Below are positions 45,492-56,637 of a stretch of 64,000 nucleotides of DNA, one piece after another. Below the pieces are notes generated by a model. The model was not told where the DNA came from. It made no database searches and saw nothing but the letters and a program-made list of their open reading frames with translations. Position 1 is the first letter of the stretch. Each line of letters begins with the position of its first letter. Source of the DNA: Capsicum annuum (lineage: Eukaryota; Streptophyta; Magnoliopsida; Solanales; Solanaceae); assembly GCF_002878395.1 (NCBI RefSeq), contig NW_025855744.1, forward strand, positions 1,182,813 through 1,246,812, written 5' to 3'. A program made the translations under genes and the position numbers.

Positions 45492-45496
45492 AGATG
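45492..45496. repeat. Target site duplication of solo LTR H, left copy
   Basis: AGATG, matching 47659-47663. Confidence 0.85.
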
Positions 45497-47658
45497 TGAC
45501 TTCACACGAACCAGGGCCTAGTCATGTCGGGTGCCTCAAGTCCAACCTAGACCGGAGACCACCCCCAATACCCAACCATAACTGTCTTGCAACCTACGTC
45601 GGATGAATTCCGAACATTTAACAAGATAGAACAAAAATAAATAAAAGACATTAAATAAAGTCTATAACCATAATCCAAAAACCTCAATCAAATATCCAAC
45701 TGATGCTAGCCCAAATTCCAATACCAATACCAAGAAAGACACCCATACTAACACTGTCCATGTCCAAAGTAGTCCCACAAATCCTCTAATCGAAAACAAA
45801 GAACATACGATCGATACATGCCCCCGACCATAGATAAAACCAAAGTACAAGAAACAAAAACAATATAAAAAAGTCCATAGCATGAAATGGAATCTTCCAG
45901 GGTATGGAAGCTCACCATTTGAGTCTGACTCTAAGCTATCCCCGAATCCAAGTCACTGAGCAGGAGGAGTAGTATGGCCGATTCTAGCATCACGTGGTAA
46001 TATAGCACCCAAAGACGGTTAGCAAAAATGCTATCTTGTACTTAGGAATGACGATAAAATAATTCCATTATTCAAAACCAAAGTAGATAACCTTATGCAA
46101 TCACATCTTATATACATATATACCATGCTGAGAAAGGGAATTGGGTTTAGCATTCATTTAAAACCTTTAGCTTGGGCTGTGTAGATTTACCGTCATAACC
46201 CACCCATGGGCAATATATGTCCAATGTTACCCCTAGATCAGGCCCCAATGTGTGTAGCTGCACAAATTGGAGATATCATATGGTCCAGGGATTTCTGTGT
46301 ACCCTTCGCCCTCCGTGATACATATATACAAGATAACTTAGGTGATTCCTGTGTACCCCACAAGCATATGGTCACCATATCAACCCTCATATCGAAAAAC
46401 AATAGTTTCAAATGTGCGTCCATTGGACTCACACCTTCATGATTAGCTATCACGACACACCATTATTTCCCAATTAAAATAATTAATAACCTAACCAAAC
46501 CACCAATTCCAGGAGTCAATTATAAAGGCATTTTGAAGTGGTATCGTTATACCAACTATATCTTGCAAGCAATGTTATTTGTCAACACTTAGGGGATTAT
46601 CATGTACCCCACAACATTTCTAATTAAACAAAATACACGGCCACCAAGGCCTTTCCAATCCATTTAAAACCAACCAAACCAATTTAAGTTCCATTACCAT
46701 ATTATGCATGTAAAGATTTCAAGAATAGTCAAACTATATGACAAAATCATTATCATTGGCATTTTAACAAAAATATTGAGAGCAAATAGTTTCCAAAAAT
46801 AAAACAAGTATGAAATGACCATTCCCATGGAACCACATGCTCAAACCATAATTATAACATGAAAAACCATAAGAAAAACATAGGAAAACATTATCCAACC
46901 ATGAACAACCAAAACCCCTAACATTTATATCAAAACTCCAAGCAAATCCATAATAATACCATGAAAACTATTCATTAAAATATTATTTTAGCTGAACTAA
47001 CAATGAGGGAGGAGTAACATTCCTTAGTCACAAAGATTTATGGAGAGACTTTGATCCTTAAGCCTCTAGATGACCACCATGAAGAAACTCTAGCCCAATC
47101 TTCTTTAGAGGTTTTTAGAGAGTGTTTTAATCATCTAAAGTATAGAATGGGGGACCAAATGGTGTTGTAAGATATGGGGTATTAAGGGTTTGTGGTGGAA
47201 AATGTCCAAAATACCCTCAACTTAAAAGTTGTATAAAGAATGTGCGAGGGTACGGTTGGACCCCGTCAACTCGTATCCACATCATACGAGTGGTACACTC
47301 AACTTGTAAATTGATTAGAAAGCTGGACACCATATTTTGTCAAACATACAAATCCCTAGACCTAACTCATACCATCATCATATGACTATTATTCTTCCAA
47401 TCGTACCTTAAGAAGGACATCTAGGCTAGACACTAGACAATATATAGTTTAGCATTATACTTCTCATATCATGAATATATGACTAGTATTGTATCTTCTC
47501 ATACCAAGGCTATAACTTGGCTAATATCACATTGACCAGCATACGACTAGGATCCCTGGACCCATACCCACAACATATGACTCATATGGTTGGTGTTTTT
47601 AAGAAACATGAGTTTAAAGCTCAGGAAATTTCTAAGGGCCAAAACCCAAGGTGTTTCA
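45497..47658 (-). mobile_element. Element H: solo LTR (Ty3/gypsy) in G integrase
   Basis: 2162 bp, plus-strand ends TGACTTCACACG and GTGTTTCA; on the minus strand it starts TGAAACACC like other chromodomain-type LTRs. Flanked by AGATG on both sides and no internal genes: a solo LTR left by LTR-LTR recombination. It contains a word island (47240-47600), with ACTCGTAT (47269-47276) / ATACGAGT (47284-47291), and a GTACT at 46038-46042 that may be half of the shared hairpin. Short open frames here (45662-45883, 46206-46442, 46238-46453, 47517-47729) are not genes. Confidence 0.85.
47240..47600 (-). repeat. Word island in H LTR (CGTATG / CATACGA / CATATGACT)
   Basis: Palindrome ACTCGTAT (47269-47276) / ATACGAGT (47284-47291). 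The words CATATGACTA, ATATGACTAG, CATACGACTAGG and CATATGACTCATATG recur to 47590. A TATA-like stretch follows at 47171-47188 on the minus strand. Confidence 0.65.
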
Positions 47659-47663
47659 AGATG
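47659..47663. repeat. Target site duplication of solo LTR H, right copy
   Basis: AGATG, matching 45492-45496. Confidence 0.85.
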
Positions 47664-48274
47664 ATGTCATTTGAGACTTTTGAGATTAGACCCCGTGGTA
47701 CTAACTTGCTTCAGGATTTGTTGGATTGAGTGGCTGAGGGCAGCTCAGAGTAATTAAAAGGCATATACAGATTGTAGACTTTGTTCCTTAAGATTTGGAG
47801 TTAGTGACAGGGTATTACTTTGTGTATCATGCATAAAGGGTGGGATGAGGTTTTAGAGGACCGACAAGCTCAGTTCCAGATATATTGGACCTTTTGAGAT
47901 CCTTTACACAGTTGGAGAAAAAGCTTATGAGTTAGCCTTACCTTTAGATTTTGTTGTTATCCATTCGATTTTTCATATTTCTATGTTGCGGTATTATATT
48001 CTTGATGTATCTCATGTGATCTAGTGGGACTAAGTTTATTTGGATGAGATATTGACATTTGTGGAGGATCCAGTGCTTATATTAGCCTGGATTTCAGCAG
48101 TTATGCTTTAGAGCGATTCCTATAGTTAAGGTTTAGTGGAGAAACTGCCTAGTAGAGGAGGCTACTTAGGATATTGAGAGTGAGATGTGGGCCCAGTATT
48201 CTTACCTTTTCCATCCTTCAAGTAAATTCTAACCCTTCACTTTCACTAATGAAAGTTCTTTTAATAGTGGCTAT
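47664..48274 (+). pseudogene. Integrase C-terminal part with chromodomain-like tail (element G)
   Basis: Resumes after H: SFETFEIRPRGTNLLQDLLD (about 47670-47727). About 20 residues expected between the NNSYHSSIEM end and this point (the FEALYG..C..P step) are absent, so a small deletion preceded H or accompanied decay. Then many stops; QIYWTF near 47875, and a chromodomain-like end in mixed frames near 48090-48240. No good purine tract is seen before the LTR. Confidence 0.7.
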
Positions 48275-49616
48275 TATAATAACCCTCCATGTCATTTTCT
48301 ACATTTCAGCTTATTTTTATCGATTAGAGTTTTCCTATAGCTTCCCCCAAGTCATTTATGACTTGATAGATCTGAAAATTTAGCTACTGAGTAGTTCATT
48401 GGTTTTTAGCAATTATCTGTTATGAAGTCTTCGGTGGTAAAAATTAGCTCCCGGGAAAAAAAACTCAGTCAAATGACCTCGTATTCCGATTTTGATAGTT
48501 CCATCAACTCTGGAACATTGATATAAAACTAGGTGGACCTTTGGTTCGGTTCATAGGGATTTCGGACTCATTTTGGGATATTGGCTGGAAATTAATAAAA
48601 ATGTTACTTATGTGTGGGCCCCACTTTCTATCAATAACCTCAGATGAAAAATATAACTGTGTTATTGATTTTGGAACATCAAATTTGATTGGGTAGCATA
48701 GTTCATTAACGCATAAAGAATTCTGAATGAATATCGAGGGGTGAGACTTGAAAAAATTCCAGGTCATCAGCTGGTCCAACCACTAAAGCGGCCAGCTAGG
48801 TGTTTTAGCGGCCAGCGAGGCGCTTTAGCGGCCCGTCCTGCCCTATCGAGCCGCTTTAGTGGCAAGCTGACTGCTAAAGTGCATGTCCCTTTAGCATCGA
48901 CTTGTCTTCTTAAGTGGTATTCCAGATATAGGCGGGTAGTGCTTTAGCGACACTTGGGAGCTTTAGCGGTGACCACTTAAGTGGTCAAGTGTCTTCTTAA
49001 GCAGAACCTGGGTAGCATTAAATGTCCCTTTTGCCGGATTTTTCTTCCATTTTCACAAAAGTTCAATATTTAAACCCTTAGAAAATGTGGAAACTTGGGA
49101 GAAACATTAATAGGTGATTTTGGGGTGTTTGTGATCTTGGATTACTTATTTCTTTTTTGAATTCTTGGTAAGTTTCCATTAAATTCATGGTTAAATTCCC
49201 TATTATTTCCCAAAATCCCTATATTATGATTGAGTTGATTTTAAAATCAATTAAGCTCAAAATTTATTTGTTCTTGAGGGTAAATATTCCTTTAGCATAA
49301 AGGGATGGGTCGATAGTTTTGAAAGTGCAATTTTGCAAGCAGGTCCCATATGGGATTTTTACATAATTTTGGACCCAAAGAAAAAAATGACACATGGATA
49401 CTGTTGTTCTCATATTAATGAGTAGATTATCATTTTGATAATGGGGCATTGTGCAGAAGCTTTTCACCAGGAAAAATCATTGATTAGTGGATTTCACTAG
49501 GCTTTCTTCGATGTTCAGGTAGGCTAGGTTTATCTTTCTCATAGATTGGGCTAATTTGTAATATATTTATGATGATGTACTAGATATGGGTTGGGAATTT
49601 GTTCTTGGAGTTATAT
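48275..49616 (+). repeat. Element G 3' LTR, left piece
   Basis: Starts TATAATAACCCTCC, the decayed TGTAATAACCC of this family, directly after the tail of integrase. Interrupted by element I at 49617 and continued at 59035. Island of CTTTAGCGG words at 48775-49010, then CAATATTTAAACCC at 49064-49077 as TATA-like box. Open frames inside (48174-48383, 48504-48779, 48741-48947, 49264-49467) are not genes. Confidence 0.78.
48775..49010 (+). repeat. Word island in G LTR (CTTTAGCGGC)
   Basis: At least eight words: CTAAAGCGGCC, TTTTAGCGGCC, CTTTAGCGGCC, CTTTAGTGGC, CTAAAGTG, CTTTAGCGAC, CTTTAGCGGTGACC, CTTAAGTGG, in both orientations. Starts about 500 bp into the LTR, the same offset as in F. GC-rich against AT-rich surroundings. 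Confidence 0.82.
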
Positions 49617-51982
49617 TGTAACACCCTGAAATTGGATTCCCGGGATGCCACATGGTGCTCCGAACTATAAGTAGTTTTGAGCTAACCCTGGTTGCCTTTT
49701 CTAAATATAAATCTCAAATTCGGGAAGGTATGAATGAAAAATCATAATAAATGCGGAAACTAATCTCAAAAGTCTGATAAAGCAAATACTAAAAATCTGA
49801 ATATTATAATTGATATCTAAAATTGAATCTAGTAGTCCGACAAGCCTCTACTAACTAAATCTAGAGAGTCACTGGGACAGGCCCCAGCTGACTTAAACTG
49901 TCTGAAATGAATACGAAAATATCTATTAATAAACTAAAAACATGAATAGCTAAGTCCCCAAACTATGAGGACTCACCAACTATAGAGATGTAGATGAGAT
50001 GCTCAAAAATCACTTGCACTATTGCGGTTGAGCACCTGAACCTACATAATGAGACATGGTGGCACATAGACGTATATGTGGATCAGTACTGTAAAGATGT
50101 ACTGAGTATATGAGGGTGAATGCAATAAGTAAATAATGTCATTACAATTTATAAAATCATGCGTGCTAAATGTAAATGACTCACATATCTTGAGTAAATC
50201 TAAAACCAGAAGATTATAAATCATGAATAGTAAAGCATGGAATACAATAATTGTGAGTCACAACACTCAGTTCTAAAATCTGTATTCTATTTCTATTCTC
50301 AAATTATATAGGCTAAGGGAGATCTGAAAACGTATTCTAAAAATCTTTACTGTTAGGAAGGTTCTCTTAACCGACATTAACCATGTGAGCTATATGGAGT
50401 CTAACGTCTTAACCTCCTAAGGAAGAAACCTTACGTTGGGTAGAGGTGCCATACTCTTTCTAGGGGGTATAACCTAATCCAGGTGATCGATCATAAGCTA
50501 AAACTGTCATCCATATAGAAATGGGAAAATCTGATAATCTGTACCTACGTTGTCTACATAGTTCTGTGGAAAATAGGGCACACTAATCCCACACTTCCCA
50601 CTCGGTGCTAAATACTGCTCCCTCTTAAATCTGTATGCTCAAACCATTGAAATCCACTTTCAAAACTAACATAAAGGTTCATATGGAATATCAATCATGT
50701 ATTTATATGAGTAAATCTATAAATAAAGATAATTTGAGTTCGGTAAATTATAATATTCTGTAAAGTGGATTCCTAAGATAATACAGTGATTGAAAGATCA
50801 AAGCTTTACTGAAAAACTTAAATAATCTGCTTATAAGATGCTTGAAGTATCATCTTTCTAAAAAATCATAAAATCAATCTTAAGAAAATAATCCATGCTT
50901 CAATCTCATGTTAAAACATCATCATATTCATGCTTAGTAATGTAAACATTCATAACTCAACTTAAAATCTAGTAATTTCTAAAATATGCATGAAAATATG
51001 AACATAATCATGTAATTCAACTTCTAAAGCATTGGAAATCTCATAAGCTTATAAACAACATTAATGGGTATAAACCCTAACTTCAATTTCATGGAAACTC
51101 ATATAAAATTAGGTAAATTCATAATTAAAATAAGTTTTGGACACAAGGATGAAAGGAGCATCCTTGTTCATAACCCCGCATAACTTAATTGGTGATCTTT
51201 GATTAAAAACTTGAATCTTGGATTCTTATTGATGCTTTGATGCAAAATTCTTAGAGTCCTTGTGTTGGGAATCCACAATCTTAAATTCCTTTAGAGAAAT
51301 AAATGGAGGAATTTGGATTCCTTCGGGAGAAAGTTTGATGAACTAGGGTTTTTCTTGAGAGAGATTTGATGTAAAGTTGATGTAAAGTACTTTGAAGGGG
51401 TTTAATTCACTGTTTAAAATGGATTAGGGGCTGAGAGAATGACCAAAGTACCCCTTTTTAATAATTAAACGGACTGAAAAATGCATATTTTTCAGACTGG
51501 GTGGCCACCACGTCTCACCACTATCATGGTGGCTCACTGGAATTGAAAAATGGAAACTGGGCAGACTCTGCGATGCGGAGCCATCGTAGTGCCCCTTTGG
51601 AATGCCATTTTGGCACATGGCGCAATGCTACATTATCGCTCTGGACCTCTAGAAATTGACGAATGGGAAATTGGCCCTCTCTGTGATGTGCCAATATAGC
51701 AGAGGACCACTGGAAATTGGCAATCGTCATTTAAACCCTCTACGTGACGCGCTAGTGACTGAAGTGATAGTGTTTTGCAACTAGAACTTAAAATAGCCAT
51801 AACTTCTTACCTGGTTATAGGATTTGGGAGAATCTTATATCGTTGGAAATCTTATTAAATTTCCCATACAATAGAAGGTCTAAATCTAGAAAATTGCATA
51901 CAAAATAATTATCACTCACTTTAGAATCTAATCTTTGACATTTTTGGGACGAATTTAAGATAGGAAAGTTTGTGTTATTACA
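49617..51982 (-). repeat. Element I 3' LTR
   Basis: 2366 bp, plus-strand ends TGTAACACCCTG and TTATTACA. Pairs with 56638-59034; the 5' copy has an extra ~33 bp near 56785. Hairpin CAGTAC (50084-50089) / GTACTG (50099-50104). Island at 51498-51770. Confidence 0.92.
51498..51770 (-). repeat. Word island in I 3' LTR (GCGATGCG / CACCACTATCATGGTGG)
   Basis: GC-rich repeated words in AT-rich surroundings: CACCACTATCATGGTGG (51518-51534) is a near-perfect palindrome; GCGATGCGGAGCCATCG, GCGCAATGC, GTGACGCGCTAGTGAC follow. Modules separated by GGAATTGAAAAATGG/GAAATTGACGAATGG, about 110 bp apart. The other LTR has the same at 58555-58830. Confidence 0.75.
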
Positions 51983-51998
51983 ATATCTCCTCCTTGGG
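51983..51998 (-). other. Element I polypurine tract
   Basis: The minus strand reads CCCAAGGAGGAGATAT directly before the LTR start TGTAATAACAC. Confidence 0.85.
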
Positions 51999-51999
51999 A

Positions 52000-53480
52000 A
52001 CTTTCATCCTCCAATGTGGCTGGTTAAGTTAAGAATATTAAGAAAATATGGGGCTATAAGTTATCTTGCACAACTGAATTAACTAAATGACTGATTCTCA
52101 ACATAATAAACTTACTGAACTGATCTATAAGTTCATGAGTTCACATGAAAATAGCCATATAGCTAAATCTGAGATTAGAAAAGAACTGCATTAAGGAAGA
52201 GTATTACCTTTGGCTAAATCTGAGTTTGTAAAGAAGAGGTGAGAGTACTTGGCTCGCATATCTACTTCTGTTTCCTAAGTAGCGCCCTTAACTGACTGAT
52301 TCTGCCAAAGAAATTTGACCAAGGAAACTTCTTTGTTCCTTAGTCTACGGATCTGATGATCTCAAATCTCAACCGAAGTCTCTTAGTATGAAAGGCTATT
52401 TTGGATATCAGAGCTTTCTAAAAGAACTACAATGATGGAGTCACCGATGCACTTTTTAAGCATGGAGACGTGATATATAGGATGAACAGCTAACAACTCT
52501 GCACGTAACTCAAGATCATCAGCAACTTTCCCAACGGGACTCAGAATTCTATAAGGGTCAACATACTAGGGACTAAGCTTCCCCTTTTTGCCAAATCTCT
52601 TAACCTCTTTCATAGGTGAAATCTTCAGATACACTAAATTGGCAACCTCGAACTCGAGGTCCCTTCTTCTTACATATGCATATGATTTCTAATGACTCTG
52701 GATTGTTTGTCATCTTTCTATAATCAACTTAACTTTCTCCATAGCTTCAAACACTGCATCAGGCCCAAGCAAAGTGGCCTCACCTACTTCAAACCAACCT
52801 ATGGGTGATCTACATCTCTTCTTGTAAAGAGCCTCAAACGGGGCAATCTGAATGCTAGAATGGTAATTTTTATTATAAGTGAACTCAATCAATGGAAAAT
52901 ACTCATCCCAAATACCTTTGAAATCAAGATCACATGCCCTCAACATATCTTCTAGAGTTTCGATGGTCCTTTCTGCTTGACCATCTATTTGAGTGTGAAA
53001 AGCTAAACTAAGATGGACTTAGGTACCAAGACCCTTCTAAAAGGCTCTCCAAAATTGGGAAGTAAATTGAGTACCCCTATCTGAGATGATAGACAAGGGA
53101 ACTCCATGCAATCTGATCAACTCTCTGATGTACAGCTTAGCATAAGCTTCAGTTGTACAGGATATGTGAACTGGTAAGAAATGGGCTGATTTAGTCAGCC
53201 TTTCTACAATAACCCAAATGAAATTATGGTGATGACACGAATGTGGTAAACCAGTCACAAAATCCATATTCACGTCTTCTCACTTCCAAATAAGGATACC
53301 AAACTCTAGCAATGTACCAGCAGGTCTTTGGTGCTCTACCTTAACCTTTTGAAAAGTTTCACATTTAGCTACAAACTCCGTTATGTCTCCCTTCATACCA
53401 TTCCACCAATAGATTTCCCGGAAGTCATGTTACATCTTAGCAGCACCTGGATGAACAGAATAACGCATGCCATGAGCTTC
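52000..53480 (-). pseudogene. Integrase (element I), broken
   Basis: Core in two open stretches: 53037-53273 with MNMDFVTGLPHS (first Asp), IWVIVERLTKSAHFLPV and GVPLSIISDRGTQFTSQF (second Asp), and 52710-52946 with FKGIWDEYFPLIEFTYNKNY, IAPFEALYKKRCRSPIGWFE and LLGPDAVFEAMEKVKLII. A frameshift or stop near 52990 splits them at the third-acid region. The zinc-binding CC half is near 53380. The C-terminal part toward 52000 is in several frames with stops; I did not make out a clear chromodomain. Confidence 0.88.
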
Positions 53481-53740
53481 AGCCATAATATGCTATCTTA
53501 ACTCATCAACAAATAGCACACATAATCTACTCTGGTATCTCAACACACCATCTCCCCTTGGAAGAAAACTTCTACCCTTTGGTCTCTCACTGACTCTTTC
53601 AGTTTGACCAAACTAGAATCCATATTTTGCTTCTCTTTCACTTTCAAAACTAGGGAAGATTTGGAACTTCATTGAACACAAACATTCCCTTCAGCTGAAT
53701 CAACCAACCTAACACCCAATCTAGCCAAACTATGAACTTC

Positions 53741-54268
53741 TCATGCTAGCTCTTTCTTATCATTCTCCACATAGGCAACACTGCTAATAGAAAAACTACT
53801 AAGGGCATCTGCCACTATATCGGCCTTGCCTGGATGATACAACATGATCATATCATAATCCTTCAACAATTCTAACCATCTCCTCTGACGAAGATTCAAC
53901 TCCCTCTGGTTAAACACATACTGCAAACTTTTGTGGTTCGTGAACACATCAACATGTACACCATACTGATAGTGTCTCCAGATTTTTAATACAAATACCA
54001 CAGCAGCTAATTCAAGGTCATGGGTTAGGTAATTCCTTTTATGAGGCTTCCTAAGTTGTCTAGAGGCATAGGCTATGACCTTATATCTTTGCATCAACAC
54101 ACAACCCAAACCAACTCTAGAGTCATTACAATACATTACAAAATCATCCGTACCATCGAGTAATTCTAAGACTAGGGTTGTAGTGAGTCGAGTCTTCAAC
54201 TCCTGAAAACTCTTCTCACAGGAATCTGACCACTTGAACTTAACTTTCTTTTGGGTCAATCTAGACAT
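53741..54268 (-). pseudogene. RNase H domain (element I), largely open
   Basis: 175 codons open, starting in the RT connection ([20 protein letters not shown]). All four acidic steps are visible: [20 protein letters not shown] (the usual YCDAS reads YCNDS, so the first Asp is shifted or lost), [16 protein letters not shown] (Glu), [20 protein letters not shown] (Asp of the TDHKSL step is Asn), and [14 protein letters not shown] (Asp). So two catalytic acids look changed although the frame is open. Confidence 0.88.
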
Positions 54269-55130
54269 AGGGGATGCAATAGATAAGAAACCCTCAACAA
54301 AATATTTGTATTAACCAGCTAAACCTAAGATATTTTTAATGTCTGACTAAGAGATAAGTCTAGGCTAATTTTTTACGACTTCTCTTATTTGGGGATCAAC
54401 TCTACTACCATCAACGGAAATAATATGACCGAGAAAGACTACTAATCTTAGCTAGAATTCACACTTGTCGAATTTTGCGAACAATTTATGATCTCTAAAT
54501 TTTTGCAAGACAATTCTAAGATGATCTACATGGTCATCCTCACTACGAGAGTATACAAGGATATCATCTATGAACACTGTGACAAACATGTCTAGATACT
54601 ATTTAAACACTCAATTCATGAGGTCCATAAAAGCTGCTAGAGCATTAGTTAGCCCGAAGGACATAACTAGAAACTCAAAATAACTATAAAGGGTTCTAAA
54701 GGCTATGTTTGGAATGTTACACTCCCTTACATTAAGTTGATAATAACCGAATCTAAGGTCTATATTTGAGAAAGAACTTGCACCTTAGAGTTGGTCAAAA
54801 AAGTCATCAATTCTAGGAAGAGGGTATTTGTTCTTGACTGTGACCTTTTTTAGCTGACGATAGTCAATGCATATTCGCAAAGAACCATCTTTATTTTTTC
54901 ACGAATAGGACAGGAGCGCCCCATGGACAAACACCTTATGAAACCTTTATCTAAAAGATCTTTGAGTTGCTTTTTCAACTCCTTAAGCTCTGAGGGAGTT
55001 ATACGATATGGAAGGATAGAAATAGGTTGAGTATCTAGGAAAAGGTCAATACAAAATTCTATTTCCCTATCGGGAGGTACCCTTGGGAGATCTTCTGGAA
55101 AAACTTTATGAAATTCACTAACCACTCGAA
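54269..55130 (-). pseudogene. Reverse transcriptase (element I), broken
   Basis: N-terminal part 54850-55125: [40 protein letters not shown] and [15 protein letters not shown]. The catalytic box reads [12 protein letters not shown], with FIDD at 54563-54574, intact. NRVFK-type frames between are interrupted by stops, and the region 54280-54540 is in several frames. The open frame 54850-55125 drifts out of frame near its end (about 54910). Confidence 0.87.
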
Positions 55131-55300
55131 CAGACTAAAGTGTTAGATTCTTAAACTTTGTGTCTTTGACTCGAACTAGCGGGGTCACATAAGAAAAACT
55201 CGACCTAGTGTCTCACAACACAAAAACATCAAAATGAAGACATGAAGCATACCAGTAACAATGTCTAGCGAATCCTCCTACTCCTAGCAGGATGTTAAGG
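55131..55300 (-). pseudogene. Protease remnant (element I), most of the domain deleted
   Basis: The active-site loop reads as a D-T-R-S-S version (Gly changed to Arg) followed by FSYVTP. Directly after this comes LVRVKDTKFKNLTL and, past one stop, [16 protein letters not shown], the spacer before RT. In relatives about 130-140 residues with the GMDWL box stand between YVTP and the LVRV step. They are missing here; the join is near 55176-55182. Confidence 0.72.
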
Positions 55301-56500
55301 CATAAAATCGATTCTGGCACTGACCACCATCGATACTGGATTATGAGCCCTGGGGAGGAGCTAGGTGAACTAAAGAAGTCGGTGCACTAGTAGCCTAAGT
55401 CTGAGGACAAACGTCCTTGTTTCCCTATTTAGAATGCGGACACTCTTTGATTCAATAACCCGACTGGCCATAACCATAGCAACCCCTCTATCCAACTAAA
55501 CACTTACTAGGATTATTCTTACCACACCTAGCATATTGAGGATAGTTGGGCCTTCCACTTACACTATTTTGAGATCTGGACACAGAGGACTTACCCAAAT
55601 ATTCTTTTCTATTTCTGGGATCCAGAGCACTAGCTGGAGAAGGTGCAGGCATAGATGAACAATTCTAAAACTTTGAACGATTTCCTCCTCCTGACCTATT
55701 CCAACTATAATCAAAATTCCTTGTTCTAGCCTTTTTATTTACTCTCTCTTTTTCCCTCTTCTTCTTAGCCTTAATCTGTTGGGAATTTATCATCAATCTA
55801 GGGAGATCTATGTCTCCAATGAGCATAGTAGTCCTACACTCCTTAACTACCAACCCAGATACACTAGTCACAAACTTACTCATACTTGACTAAGGCCAGC
55901 CATCTAATTAGGGGCATACTTAGACAACTAGTTGAACTTGAGATAATACTCATTCACTATCATTGATACTTGTCTCGAGTTCATAAATTCTTATATCTTA
56001 GCTTCCCTCATCTCACATGGGAAGAACTTGTCAAGGAACACATCCAAAAAAATCTGCCAAGTCATAGGAGCTACATTTTCCCCTCTACTCTTCTTCCATA
56101 TCACTACCTAATCATAAGAAACATCCTTCATCCTATAGGATGCCAATTCTACACTCTCCTCTTCATAAACATATGTAATTAAGGTGATCTTCTTTACCTT
56201 ATCTAGATAGAGCTGTGGGTCCTCACCTGCCTTCAAACCAAAGAACTCTAGTGGATTCATTCTCATAAAATCTCAAATTATTGTTGTGGCTAAGTCCGCA
56301 TCTTGCTAAGGTAGGGCTACAACCAGACAATTGCCCTAAAAGTTAGCTATCACACCTTGGGCTAGCACCTGAAACCCAGTTCAAAAATCTTCACGTGACA
56401 TATTCTCATTCAAAGGATCTACAGGCTGAGGTGGCTGGTTATTATTTCTGCATGTGTTAGCTCGATAGGGATACTAAATACATGATAGATAATAAAAGAA
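55301..56500 (-). pseudogene. Gag (element I), broken
   Basis: The C-terminal part is recognisable: a CCHC knuckle relic GCYGYGQSGY(stop)IKECPH at about 55435-55483, in which the second Cys and the His are Tyr. Basic stretch KAKKKREKERVNKKART in 55665-55883, preceded by MSKFVTSVSGLVVKECRTTM and MLIGDIDLPRLMINSQQI, the end of the capsid region typical of this clade ('...fv.gls..v..e...aml..dmdi.rlm..aqqie'). The N-terminal two thirds are full of stops. The plus-strand frame 55970-56182 is a shadow. Confidence 0.82.
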
Positions 56501-56618
56501 GAGATGATTTCCAAAAACATTCCATAGCCTCTTGCTCATAGATGTGGTGCACTTTACATTGATGATTAAGCTCTGTGTAACACGGGTTGTCTAACTCCCT
56601 TGGACTCTCTAAACTTTA

Positions 56619-56631
56619 GGCTTTGATACCA
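56619..56631 (-). other. Element I primer binding site (initiator tRNA-Met)
   Basis: The minus strand reads TGGTATCAAAGCC, one base off TGGTATCAGAGCC, six bases inside the LTR edge at 56638. Confidence 0.88.
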
Positions 56632-56637
56632 AGTTCG

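Larger units (their letters stand above)
44560..45496 (+). pseudogene. Integrase, N-terminal and core part (element G), interrupted by solo LTR H
   Basis: 44694-45020 is open: a linker, then ILYKAHSYRYSINPGTTKMY (HH half of the zinc-binding domain) and WWSGMNKYMADYIACCLCCQ (CC half). The CC half is duplicated in frame: YIACCLCCQQVKAK and YIAHCLCCLQVKAK, 63 bp apart (44907 and 44970). The core follows with many stops: VWVIMD-like near 45130, SHDLVFILSFW-like near 45260-45290, and NNSYHSSIEM at 45470-45496, where H is inserted. It resumes at 47659. Confidence 0.84.

Noticed and set aside
47517..47729. 70-codon plus-strand ORF as a gene
   Set aside because: It spans the end of solo LTR H and the restart of G integrase; only its last part (SFETFEIRPRGTNLL) is coding in origin.
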